Assembly: GCF_002920575.1 (NCBI RefSeq)
Contig: NZ_PQSQ01000045.1
Location: forward strand, 1 to 59,371
DNA length: 59,371 nucleotides
DNA from: Streptomyces sp. Ru73
GTDB lineage: Bacteria > Actinomycetota > Actinomycetes > Streptomycetales > Streptomycetaceae
Direction: 5' to 3'
Part shown: piece by piece, positions 27,420 through 35,135 of the stretch
Position numbering within the stretch: the stretch's first letter is position 1
Layout: every line of letters starts with the position of its first letter
Made by a program: the position numbers and the translations under genes
Notes under the pieces: model-generated
What the model was told of the DNA's origin: nothing
Seen by the model: only the letters and a program-made list of their open reading frames with translations
Databases searched by the model: none

Positions 27420-28987
27420 CCGTCGCCGTGCCGGACCCGTATGCGGGCGGGGGGCCGCTGCCCGATGTGCCCGGCGTCCGGGTGCTCGGGCTGCCCCGGC
27501 TGTGCGCTGGGTTCGACGAGGCGGAGCGGCTGGACCGCAAGCGCCACCTGCTCCTGCACGGCTCGCTGCCCGCGCTCACCGGGGACCAGCTGGCCGCCGT
27601 GGCCGACGCCGTGGCGCTGCGCGGCAAGGGCGGCGCGGGGTTCCCGTTCGCGCGCAAGCTCACCGCGGTCGCCGAGGCGGCGGCCCGCCGCGGGGTCCGC
27701 CCGGTCGTCGTGGTCAACGGCTGCGAGGGCGAGCCCGCCTGCCGCAAGGACACCGTGCTGCTGTGCCGCGCGCCGCACCTCGTGCTGGACGGCGCGCTGC
27801 TGGCCGCCTCCGCGCTCGGCGCCCGTCTGGTGGTCGTCGGCGTGACGAAGGCCACGGCCGACAACTCCGTACGGGAGGCGCTCGCGGAGCGCGGCCTGGG
27901 AGGCAGGCGGCGCGGGCGGGCGCTGCGCGCGCAGGTCGTGCGCTCCCCCGAGCGGCTGGTGTCCGGCGAGGCGTCCGCGTTGATCAGGGCCGCCGAGGGC
28001 GGGCCGCCGGTGCCGCCCGGACGGCGGGCGCGGGCGGCCGAGTCCGGGCTCGGCGGCGCCCCGACACTGCTGTCCAACGCCGAGACCTTCGCCCAACTCG
28101 CCGTCGCGGCCCGCCTCGGTCCCGGCCGCTACGCCGACACCGGCCTCCCCGGCGAGCCGGGCACGATCCTGCTGACGGTCTCCGGCGCGGTCCCCGCCGC
28201 GACGGTCGTCGAGGCCCCGAGCGGCGTGCCGCTGCCCTACGTCCTGCAGTCCTGCGGCGCCGACCCGGCACCGCCCGGCGTACTGATCGGCGGGTACCAC
28301 GGCGCCTGGCTGGACCCCGCCACGGCGTACGGGACGCCGCTCTCGCGTGAGGCGCTGGCGGCCCGCGGCGGGGCGCTGGGCGCGGGGGCCGTGCTGCCGC
28401 TGTCCGCGCGGACGTGCCCGCTCGGCGAGGCACTGCGGATCGCGCGCTGGCTGGCCGCGGAGTCGGCGGGGCAGTGCGGGCCGTGCCGGCTGGGCCTGCC
28501 GTCGCTGGCCGGGGTGCTCGCGGACGCGCTGGGCGGGGGCGGGCAGCCGGCCCTGGAGGCGGTCCGGGAGGCGGCGCGCGGCGTGCGGGGGCGGGGCGCC
28601 TGCAAACACCCCGACGGCTCGGCGCGGTTCGTGCTGTCGGCGCTCGCCGCCTTCCCCGACGACCTGGCAGCGCACGTCCTCGGTGACGGCTGCGGGCGGC
28701 CCACCGCCGAGCTGCTGCCGCTGCCGCCCGAGGACGCCCCGCAGACGGCCGACGGCGGGACGGCGGAGCCCGGGGCCGTGGAGATCCCAGCGGAGCGGCT
28801 GGCGGTGGACTGGACGCTGTGCGAGGGGCACGGGCTGTGCGCGGGGCTGCTGCCCGAGGCCGTGGGGCTGGACCGGGACGGCTATCCCGTGCTTTCGGAC
28901 GACGTACTCCCAGGAGCGCTGCGGGCCCGCGCCCAGCGCGCCGTGCGCCGCTGCCCGGCCCTCGCGCTCCGGCTGGAGAAACCCTGA
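27416..28987 (+). CDS. NuoF-like NADH/FMN/Fe-S protein fused to a ferredoxin domain
   Basis: This 523-residue protein starts at GTG 27416, overlapping the previous stop. It resembles the NADH-binding subunit of complex I: an FMN/NAD loop LRGKGGAGFPFARKL, NGCEGEPACRKDT, an SLBB-type segment (GEPGTILLTVSGAV), and an Fe-S region ESAGQCGPCRLGL with a later Cys in GRGACKHPDG. The first cluster Cys of classical NuoF is Ala here. The last 65 residues are a separate ferredoxin-like domain (DWTLCEGHGLCAGLLPEAV and RRCPALAL), as in actinobacterial 3Fe-4S ferredoxins. Together with the cytochrome-like gene it may move electrons from NAD(P)H to a membrane heme. No other complex I genes are present. Confidence 0.86.
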   Translation: MTVAVPDPYAGGGPLPDVPGVRVLGLPRLCAGFDEAERLDRKRHLLLHGSLPALTGDQLAAVADAVALRGKGGAGFPFARKLTAVAEAAARRGVRPVVVVNGCEGEPACRKDTVLLCRAPHLVLDGALLAASALGARLVVVGVTKATADNSVREALAERGLGGRRRGRALRAQVVRSPERLVSGEASALIRAAEGGPPVPPGRRARAAESGLGGAPTLLSNAETFAQLAVAARLGPGRYADTGLPGEPGTILLTVSGAVPAATVVEAPSGVPLPYVLQSCGADPAPPGVLIGGYHGAWLDPATAYGTPLSREALAARGGALGAGAVLPLSARTCPLGEALRIARWLAAESAGQCGPCRLGLPSLAGVLADALGGGGQPALEAVREAARGVRGRGACKHPDGSARFVLSALAAFPDDLAAHVLGDGCGRPTAELLPLPPEDAPQTADGGTAEPGAVEIPAERLAVDWTLCEGHGLCAGLLPEAVGLDRDGYPVLSDDVLPGALRARAQRAVRRCPALALRLEKP

Positions 28988-29080
28988 GCCGGTCCCGGCC
29001 GGGGCTCCGGCCCTGGCGTCGTCACGGTGGTCCGCCGCCGTGGTCCACCGACGGCCGGCGGCACATCCGGGCACACACGA

Positions 29081-29115
29081 CAGAGCGGGCCGTCCTTCTC
29101 GGACGGCCCGCTCTG
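29081..29115. terminator. Bidirectional terminator between the NuoF-like gene and tRNA-Ala
   Basis: A perfect 15-bp stem (CAGAGCGGGCCGTCC with its complement) has a TTCTC loop. It serves the plus-strand NuoF-like gene and the minus-strand tRNA. Confidence 0.85.
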
Positions 29116-29122
29116 ATCACTG

Positions 29123-29195
29123 TGGAGCTAAGGAGAATTGAACTCCTGACCTCCTGCATGCCATGCAGGCGCTCTACCAACTGAGCTATAGCCCC
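29123..29195 (-). tRNA. tRNA-Ala (anticodon GGC), copy 1
   Basis: The 73-base cloverleaf on the minus strand begins GGGGCTATAGCTCAGTTGG. The acceptor stem GGGGCTA pairs with TAGCTCC, the anticodon arm is CCTGC ATGGCAT GCAGG with anticodon GGC, and the T-arm contains GTTCAATTC. The 3' CCA is not fully encoded. It is identical to the copy at 33608-33680. Confidence 0.97.
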
Positions 29196-29416
29196 GTGTT
29201 CTGTTGTGGTCTTCGCGGGGTTTCCCTCGCGGCGACATCGACTACATTACACGGCTGCCCCGGGCCTTTGCCAAATCGCTTTCCCGAACCCCTCGCCGGC
29301 GGCTCCCCGGCGCACCCCGAACGGGACGAAGCGGACGCCCGCGCTCCCTCCGGCACGGGGACCGGCAGGGGTACTGTCGACAATCCGTGCTCGAAAGAAA
29401 ACCGGGGGCCTGGAAC

Positions 29417-30871
29417 GTGACCGCGCCGAAGCTCGACCAGTCCGTCGGACGCCGCGGCCCGTCCCTCCTGCGGGGCAGCCACCGCCGCGTCCTGGCGGCC
29501 GCCCTGGCCTGTGCGGTGTCCTTCACGGCCTTCTGGACGGCGCAGCGGCTGGCCGGCGTGACCATGCTGGACCTGATGGTCTACCGCGCCGAGGGCTGGA
29601 CGGCCCGCACCGGCGGCGACCTCTACGAGATGCTCGCCACGTCCGCGCGGCTGCCCAACACCTACCCGCCCTTCGCCTCCCTGCTCTTCGTGCCGCTGAC
29701 CTTCCCCGGCATCCCGGAACTGCGCACCCTCGCCACCCTCGGCAACCTCCTGCTGCTGGTCGCCGTGGTGCACCTCACCCTCCGCCTGACCGGCCTGCCC
29801 GCCACGTCTCCCGGCTCACGCGCCCCGCGGGCACGGCAGGCCGCCGCCACGCTCGGGCTCTCCGCGCTGCTGGTGTGGTGCGAGCCCGTGTGGACCACGC
29901 TGCGCTACGGGCAGATCAACCTCCTCCTCGCCGTACTCGTGCTCTGGGACCTCACTCGCCGCGACACCAACCGCTGGGCCGGCATCGGCATCGGCATCGC
30001 GGCCGGGATCAAACTCACGCCCGCCCTCTTCGCCGTATGGCTCGCGCTGGCCGGGCTGCTGCGCGCCCGTCAGCTGCGTCGGCCCGGCCAGGGCCTGCGC
30101 GGCACCTGGAACCCCTGGCTGCGCCAGGCCGGCGTCGCCGTCCTGTCCTTCCTCGGTACCGTCCTCCTCGCCGCACTCGTCCTGCCCCGCGACTCGGCCC
30201 GCTTCTGGACCGAGATCGTCTTCGCCTCCGACCGGCCGGGCGATGTGGAGATCACCGCCAACCAGTCGCTGCGCGGCGTCCTCGCCCGGCTGCTGCACGC
30301 CCCCGACACCGGCCTGTGGTGGCCGGCCGCAGCGGCCGTGGCGGCGGTCGCCGGGCTGACGCTCGCCACCACCGCCCTGCTGCGCGGCCGGCGCGCCTGG
30401 GCGGCCGTGGCCTGCGCCACCACCGCCCTGCTGGTCAGCCCGGTCTCCTGGTCGCACCACTGGGTGTGGGCCGTACCGGCGCTGATCCTGCTCGGCACCG
30501 AGGCCGTAAGCCGCGGCGGCCGGGCCACCCGGGCGGGCCGCCGGCTCTGGGCGGCGACCGGGGTGCTCTGGCTGCTCTTCGCCTCCTTTGCCCTGTGGTG
30601 GGTGCCGCACCGCCCGCACAGCCACGCGGAACTGCACCAGAACGGCGGCCAGATGCTGCTCTCGGCCGTCTATCCGATCGCCGGTGCCGTGCTCCTGCTG
30701 CTGACCGCCGTCCTGCTGCGCCGGGCCGCCGCGCCCGGGGTCAGTGCTCCCCGTGACCATGGTCGTCGCCCGGGTGGTGGTGATGGAACGCCAGCACCTC
30801 CGGAGGCATCACCACGAACGGGCGCATCATCCCCATGTCTTCGTGTTCCAGCAGATGGCAGTGGTACATGA
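29417..30871 (+). CDS. Glycosyltransferase family 87 (mannosyltransferase-like) membrane protein
   Basis: GT87 enzymes transfer mannose or similar sugars from polyprenyl-phosphate donors to lipoglycans on the outer face of the membrane. From GTG 29417 (VTAPKLDQSVGRRG) the protein has 484 residues and about nine to ten membrane helices. The first loop holds DLMVYRAEGWTARTGGDLYE and TYPPFASLLFVPL, the conserved Asp and YPP motif of this clan. Further marks are LRYGQINLLLAVLVLWD, AAGIKLTPALF and SPVSWSHHWVW. Starts upstream of 29417 lie in sequence without family resemblance. The last 43 codons overlap the convergent multicopper oxidase gene by 131 bases. Confidence 0.88.
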   Translation: MTAPKLDQSVGRRGPSLLRGSHRRVLAAALACAVSFTAFWTAQRLAGVTMLDLMVYRAEGWTARTGGDLYEMLATSARLPNTYPPFASLLFVPLTFPGIPELRTLATLGNLLLLVAVVHLTLRLTGLPATSPGSRAPRARQAAATLGLSALLVWCEPVWTTLRYGQINLLLAVLVLWDLTRRDTNRWAGIGIGIAAGIKLTPALFAVWLALAGLLRARQLRRPGQGLRGTWNPWLRQAGVAVLSFLGTVLLAALVLPRDSARFWTEIVFASDRPGDVEITANQSLRGVLARLLHAPDTGLWWPAAAAVAAVAGLTLATTALLRGRRAWAAVACATTALLVSPVSWSHHWVWAVPALILLGTEAVSRGGRATRAGRRLWAATGVLWLLFASFALWWVPHRPHSHAELHQNGGQMLLSAVYPIAGAVLLLLTAVLLRRAAAPGVSAPRDHGRRPGGGDGTPAPPEASPRTGASSPCLRVPADGSGT

Positions 30872-32570
30872 AGCGGCCCTTGGCGCCGTGGAACCGGCCG
30901 ATCACGTTCACCATCTGGCCCGGCGGCACCTGTATGACGTCCTTCCAGCCCTGATCGCCCGGGGCTATCGGCACGTCCCCGCCGTACTGCAGCGGGCTGC
31001 GGGTGCCCCCTACGGTGTTGTCGTACGGGCTGTCCGGCACCGCCGGGTACCGGTCTCGGCTGAGCACCTGGAAGTCGATCAGGTGGATGTGCATCGGATG
31101 CGTGCCGGCACCGCCGAGGTTGAGGAAGCTCCACTGCTCCCAGTCGTCGTGCCGGACCATGAAGCCGAGGGTGTCGTCGAAGGTGCGAGCGCCGCGCCGG
31201 TACGTACGCATCGTGCCCTTGGGCCCCGTGATCTGGATGATCCCCTCGGACGGGAACGTGATGCCGTCCGGGTCGGTCTCGTGCAGCTCCCACATCTCTG
31301 GATGGCCGTTGCCGACCGGGCCCGGCGGGGTGAGCGCTATCAGACGGTGCTCGTGCTTCGGCGCGGTGTCGTGGGTGATCCGCTCGAAGGTCGGTGAGAT
31401 CACGGCCGGCAGCACGAAGGAATCGGTCACCTTCTTGGCGCCGACCCGGAACTGCATGACCTGCGGATGTGCCACGCCCGGTGCGGCGTTGACCAGCCGC
31501 AGCCGCCGACCGCGCAGCCGGCCGAAGTCCACCAGCAGGTCCATCCGCTCGGCAGCGGCCACCGACAGGGGGCCGTCCACCGGCAGCGGGCGCGGCAGCA
31601 GGCCGCCGTCCGAGCCGATCTGGTGCACCGCGCCCGTGACCGGGTGGCCCGTCTCCTCGTCGATCAGCTGGAGGGCGTACGTCCGGGCATTGGAGGCGTT
31701 GAGCAGGCGGAAGCGGTACCACCGCGCGTCGACGTCCAGGTGGGGCCAGATCGTGCCGTTCACGAGGGTGTAGGGGCCGGAGAACGGGATGGTGACGTTC
31801 TTGCCGTCGTTGTCCCTGCCGACGATCAGGGTCTTGTGCAGCAGCCGGCCGGTCAGCCGGCCGTCGGCGTCCGTGTCGAGGTTGCGGTCCTGGATGATGA
31901 GCGGGATCTCGCGCTCGCCCGAGGGGAGGCGCAGCGCGTCCTCCTCGTCGTCCCGCAGCAGGTACATCCCGGCGAGGCCCGAGAAGACGTTCCACCGGGT
32001 GATGTCCATGGCGTGGTCGTGGTACCACCACGTCGTCGCCCGGTGGTCGTTCGGATACTCGGCGAGCTGGGCGTCGCCCGGCGATACGGCGTTCTCCGTC
32101 CAGCCGTCGTTGCCCCCGCCGGTCAGTGCGCCGTGCAGGTGGGTGACGACCCAGGGCGGCAGCGCGGCCACGCCCGCCAGCGGCTCGGCCCCGCCGCGGC
32201 CCGGCTGGTCGAGCGGCGCGGGCACCTCCGGCGTCGCCGCCACCTCCACGGCGGTCACCGGGAAGTCGCCCGTGAGGCGGTTCGTCCACAGCACCCGGAG
32301 GCGCCGGCCGCGGCGGGCCTCGATGGTCGGGCCCGGGTAATGCCCCTCGTACGCCCACACCTTGGTGGGCGGGAGCTGGGAGTGCAGCCGCACCCAGCTG
32401 GTCTTCTGCTCGATGGTGATGCCGCGCAGGGCTTCCGCGCGGCCCGGCTTGATGACGGGCGGCACCCGCAACGCGTCGATGAACGGCGTGAGTCCGGCTT
32501 CCGTCGCCTGCCCGTCCCGCCCCGCGGTGGTCTCCGTCCGCGGTGCGTCCCCCACAAATGTGTCTGTCAC
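30741..32570 (-). CDS. Multicopper oxidase (CotA/phenoxazinone-synthase-like)
   Basis: Multicopper oxidases couple one-electron oxidation of phenols, bilirubin, metals or antibiotic precursors to reduction of oxygen to water. All four copper motifs are visible: THLHGALT, WWYHDHAMDITRWNVFSG, HPMHIHLIDF and FMYHCHLLEHEDMGMMRPF. Met in the last motif makes an ordinary type 1 site. I used the GTG at 32570 (609 residues), preceded by GGGGG 6 bases upstream; the frame continues upstream to a TTG without support. There is no Tat or Sec signal, so it may be cytoplasmic or spore-coat-like. The C-terminus ends in a His-rich tail (HHHHPGDDHGHGEH) that could bind copper. The substrate is unknown. Confidence 0.93.
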   Translation of the reverse strand: MTDTFVGDAPRTETTAGRDGQATEAGLTPFIDALRVPPVIKPGRAEALRGITIEQKTSWVRLHSQLPPTKVWAYEGHYPGPTIEARRGRRLRVLWTNRLTGDFPVTAVEVAATPEVPAPLDQPGRGGAEPLAGVAALPPWVVTHLHGALTGGGNDGWTENAVSPGDAQLAEYPNDHRATTWWYHDHAMDITRWNVFSGLAGMYLLRDDEEDALRLPSGEREIPLIIQDRNLDTDADGRLTGRLLHKTLIVGRDNDGKNVTIPFSGPYTLVNGTIWPHLDVDARWYRFRLLNASNARTYALQLIDEETGHPVTGAVHQIGSDGGLLPRPLPVDGPLSVAAAERMDLLVDFGRLRGRRLRLVNAAPGVAHPQVMQFRVGAKKVTDSFVLPAVISPTFERITHDTAPKHEHRLIALTPPGPVGNGHPEMWELHETDPDGITFPSEGIIQITGPKGTMRTYRRGARTFDDTLGFMVRHDDWEQWSFLNLGGAGTHPMHIHLIDFQVLSRDRYPAVPDSPYDNTVGGTRSPLQYGGDVPIAPGDQGWKDVIQVPPGQMVNVIGRFHGAKGRFMYHCHLLEHEDMGMMRPFVVMPPEVLAFHHHHPGDDHGHGEH

Positions 32571-32954
32571 GTGCGACCCCCGTCGCTTCCCCCTGTGCCG
32601 CCGGCCGTTGCGCGGCGGCAGCTCTGTGTCTGACAACGCCTCACGGTACGACCGGAGTTCCCCCCTCAACGGGGATTCTTCCGGCCAATCGTCCGCAGCC
32701 CGTACATAGCTGAGTGGACCGGTCCGGTCCGGGGCGTCAGAGCTGAAAGTAGCTCAGGGCGTGTGTTGTGCGCCGAAGTTGTGGAGAAACGGTCATGCAG
32801 GGTCGGCGACAGATTCCCGAGCGCGGTTGTGCGCCGCCGGGGACGCCCGGTGACGGGCTCTCAGGGACCGCGCGGGCGGCGCCGGGTGGGCGGTGGCGCC
32901 CCGTCGCGGCGCGCGGGCCGTACCCCTCAGGACGCGGCGCTCAAGCCGTGCCGC
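32571..32954. other. Gap upstream of the multicopper oxidase
   Basis: No gene is evident in these 384 bases. Near 32720-32755 there are overlapping GGACCGGTCC repeats and a GAGCT-N6-AGCTC inverted repeat that could be operator sequences. A minus-strand TATGTA near 32705 is a possible -10 element for the oxidase. Confidence 0.45.
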
Positions 32955-33188
32955 TCAGGCCGTGGCGAAGGAGTAGAAACGCTTCAGCGTGCAGTGTTCG
33001 TCGAGCAGGCGGCCGTAGATGGGCTCGCCGTCCAGCTCGCGGTAGGTCTCGATGGGGTCGCCTTTTATGATCAGCGCCCGGGCACATTCCTCGCACCAGT
33101 ACTGGAAGTCGGGGTTCGGCGGCTCCATGTCGCGCACGATCGGCGTTCCGCTGCCGCACCAGTCGCACTTCCGGCTGTGTGCCCCCAT
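32955..33188 (-). CDS. Small zinc-ribbon-like protein, 77 residues
   Basis: This 77-residue protein starts at ATG 33188 and contains two CxxC knuckles, CDWCGSG at residues 8-14 and WCEECARAL at about 31-39. That is a compact zinc-ribbon or FCS-like arrangement. No enzymatic or DNA-binding family is recognised. It starts 3 bases after the stop of the 52-residue zinc-ribbon gene, so they form a two-gene operon. Confidence 0.72.
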   Translation of the reverse strand: MGAHSRKCDWCGSGTPIVRDMEPPNPDFQYWCEECARALIIKGDPIETYRELDGEPIYGRLLDEHCTLKRFYSFATA

Positions 33189-33191
33189 CAG

Positions 33192-33350
33192 TCAGCTCCA
33201 GCTGTGGCCGCAGGCCGTACAGACGAACGAGATACCACCGTTGTCGCCCAGCATCTGCGCCACGTGCGGTGAGCCGCAGGAAGGGCATTGCAGCGCGGAG
33301 GTGGCAACGCCGAGCAGGTCGCGGACCTCCTCGATGATGCTCGTGGGCAT
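33192..33350 (-). CDS. Tiny zinc-ribbon protein, 52 residues
   Basis: The ATG at 33350 has GGGGAGGAG 8 bases upstream, which supports this start over the longer frame. The protein carries CPSCGSPH and VCTACGHSWS, a two-knuckle zinc ribbon like those of TFIIS/RPB9-type or Lar-type small proteins. Its tail CGHSWS is typical of single-domain ribbons. It lies directly upstream of the 77-residue zinc-ribbon gene, with a tRNA-Ala gene further upstream on the same strand. Confidence 0.72.
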   Translation of the reverse strand: MPTSIIEEVRDLLGVATSALQCPSCGSPHVAQMLGDNGGISFVCTACGHSWS

Positions 33351-33539
33351 CGCGTTCTCTCCTCCCCTGCCGGCGCCGTCCGATTCTGCCACGGACCGCC
33401 GACCTGGTCAGGCCCGCAGCCGCAGCAGCGCGGACCGGCTGCCCGGTCTCGCCGCGCAGAGGCGTACGGGACGTTGCGCGGGCGCTCGCCCCGGCGCACA
33501 CAGCGCGGAACGCGCCCTCCAAGGCCCGGAAACAACAGT

Positions 33540-33597
33540 GATCCCGCCTCCTGGCGAGGCGGAGAATCGCTCTCCGTCTCCGCCAGAGGGCGGGATC
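33540..33597 (-). terminator. Long terminator stem after tRNA-Ala copy 2
   Basis: GATCCCGCC… pairs with …GGCGGGATC over about 26 positions with few mismatches, closing on an ATCGC loop. It lies 10 bases beyond the tRNA 3' end and also separates it from the small zinc-ribbon genes. Confidence 0.8.
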
Positions 33598-33607
33598 ATC
33601 CGGGTTG

Positions 33608-33680
33608 TGGAGCTAAGGAGAATTGAACTCCTGACCTCCTGCATGCCATGCAGGCGCTCTACCAACTGAGCTATAGCCCC
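33608..33680 (-). tRNA. tRNA-Ala (anticodon GGC), copy 2
   Basis: The 73-base minus-strand cloverleaf is identical over its full length to the copy at 29123-29195, with the same acceptor stem and GGC anticodon. A short identical TTGTGG-like flank at the 3' side and a similar pyrimidine-rich 5' flank suggest a tandem or segmental duplication. Confidence 0.97.
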
Positions 33681-33826
33681 GGGTCTTGTTCCGCTCCTCC
33701 GGGGTTTTCCCCGGCGGCGCCGCGAACAAGAAGAACTTTAGCCTGCGACCTGCCCAGATGTGAAATCCGGGTCCGGCCGGCCGCCGGACGGCCCCCGGAG
33801 AGCCGCCGTCGGCCGGGTCCCGGAGG

Positions 33827-34480
33827 TCAGTCGTCGTCGCCCAGCACCGGCTCGGGAAGGGTACCGGCGTTGTGCTCCATCAGGCGCCAGCCGCGGGCGC
33901 CCTCGCCCAGGACGGACCAGCAGCAGTTCGACAGGCCGCCCAGGCCCTCCCAGTGGTGCGGCTCCAGGCCCAGCAGCCGCCCGATGGTCGTACGGATCGT
34001 GCCGCCGTGGCTCACCACGACCAGGGTGCCGCCGTCGGGCAGCTTGTCGGCCGCCAGCCGGACGACCGGCGCCGCGCGGTCCGCGACCTCCGTCTCCAGC
34101 TCGCCGCCGCCCCGGCGCACCGGCTCGCCGCGCTTCCAGGCGGCGTACTGCTCGCCGTAGCGCTCGACGATCTCCTCGTGCGTCAGGCCCTGCCAGGCGC
34201 CCGCGTACGTCTCGCGCAGCGCCTCGTCGTACGTCACGTCCAGATGCGTGACCGCCGCCAGCTCACCGGCCGTGCGCACCGCCCGCTTGAGGTCGGAGGC
34301 GATGATCGCGTCCGGCTTCAGCGCGGCGAGCAGCCGTGCGGCGCGGCGTGCCTGCTCGATGCCCGCCTCGGTGAGGTCGATGTCCGTGGAGCCCTGGAAG
34401 CGGCGCTCCAGGTTCCACGCCGTCTGGCCGTGCCGCCACAGGACGATCTTGCGGCCACGGCCCCCCTTCGTGCCGTTCAG
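33827..34480 (-). CDS. Histidine phosphatase family protein (phosphoglycerate-mutase-like)
   Basis: The protein belongs to the branch-1 histidine phosphatases: WRHGQTAWNLERRFQG carries the catalytic His, LKRAVRTAGEL the Arg, and VVVSHGGTIRTTIGRLLG the second His. The expected length is about 217 residues. No ATG, GTG or TTG lies in frame between the conserved start region and the RHG motif. The natural start is a CTG at 34480 whose CTGA overlaps the rsfS stop. This points to translational coupling with rsfS and a rare start codon. The substrate is unknown; dephosphorylation of a small phosphate ester is most likely. Confidence 0.88.
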   Translation of the reverse strand: MNGTKGGRGRKIVLWRHGQTAWNLERRFQGSTDIDLTEAGIEQARRAARLLAALKPDAIIASDLKRAVRTAGELAAVTHLDVTYDEALRETYAGAWQGLTHEEIVERYGEQYAAWKRGEPVRRGGGELETEVADRAAPVVRLAADKLPDGGTLVVVSHGGTIRTTIGRLLGLEPHHWEGLGGLSNCCWSVLGEGARGWRLMEHNAGTLPEPVLGDDD

Positions 34481-34911
34481 CGCAGCTCTCCGTCCTGCTC
34501 GGCGGCGGTTTCCTCGGCATGCGCCGCGGCCTTGCCGCGGGTCGCCTTGGCGTCCTCGGGCAGCTCCAGCTCCGGGCAGTCCTTCCACAGGCGCTCCAGG
34601 GCGTAGAACACCCGCTCCTCGCTGTGCTGCACGTGGACGACGATGTCGACGTAGTCCAGGAGCACCCAGCGGGCCTCGCGGTCGCCCTCGCGGCGCACCG
34701 GCTTGGCGCCCAGGTCCTTGTTCAGCTTCTCTTCGATCTCGTCGACGATCGACTTGACCTGGCGGTCGTTGGGCGCCGACGCGAGCAGGAAGGCGTCGGT
34801 GATCGAAAGGACGTCGCTGACGTCGTACGCGATGATGTCGTGCGCGAGCTTGTCGGCGGCCGCCTGCGCGGCGGCGTTGATGAGCTCGATGGAGCGGTCC
34901 GTGGCGGTCAC
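34477..34911 (-). CDS. rsfS: Ribosome silencing factor
   Basis: RsfS binds ribosomal protein L14 and blocks subunit joining under starvation. The 144-residue protein starts at a GTG (MTATDRSIELINAAAQAAADK). It shows the core motifs DVLSITDAFLLASAPNDRQV, REGDREARWVLLDYVDIVVHVQ and ERVFYALERLWKDC. A short Ala/Glu-rich tail follows. Its neighbours nadD and the phosphatase are usual partners in actinobacteria. Confidence 0.96.
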   Translation of the reverse strand: MTATDRSIELINAAAQAAADKLAHDIIAYDVSDVLSITDAFLLASAPNDRQVKSIVDEIEEKLNKDLGAKPVRREGDREARWVLLDYVDIVVHVQHSEERVFYALERLWKDCPELELPEDAKATRGKAAAHAEETAAEQDGELR

Positions 34912-34982
34912 AAGCCAAACTTCCGGGTCGATGGCGGTGCTGCCCGGCCCCGTCCGCGGGAAGCCCCGCCGACCGCGGCCGA

Positions 34983-35025
34983 GTCAGCGGTCAAGTACCC
35001 CTCAAGGGTCTCACGGACCGCTGAC
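34983..35025 (-). terminator. Stem-loop in the gap upstream of rsfS
   Basis: GTCAGCGGTC pairs with GACCGCTGAC, with an inner ACCC/GGGT stem. It sits between the LCP-like gene and rsfS and may reduce read-through or mark the rsfS leader. Confidence 0.55.
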
Positions 35026-35090
35026 ACCCCGGCGGGCTTGTGGACAGCCGGGTATCGGCCCTGGTCAGAGCGTTGAACGGACGAGCAGCC

Positions 35091-35130
35091 GCGGGGGCGG
35101 GGCCACGGCCGGAGCCGGGCCCCGCCCCGC
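35091..35130 (-). terminator. Terminator after the LCP-like gene
   Basis: GCGGGGGCGGGGCC pairs with GGGCCCCGCCCCGC with one bulge. It begins 5 bases after the LCP-like gene stop. Confidence 0.65.
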
Positions 35131-35135
35131 GGGCC

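Noticed and set aside
32570..32669. Upstream TTG start for the multicopper oxidase
   Set aside because: There is no ribosome site, and the extension has no signal peptide or family similarity.
29196..33607. Segment between the tRNA-Ala copies as an integrated genomic island
   Set aside because: No integrase, excisionase or attachment-site fragment is visible; kept only as a possibility in the findings.
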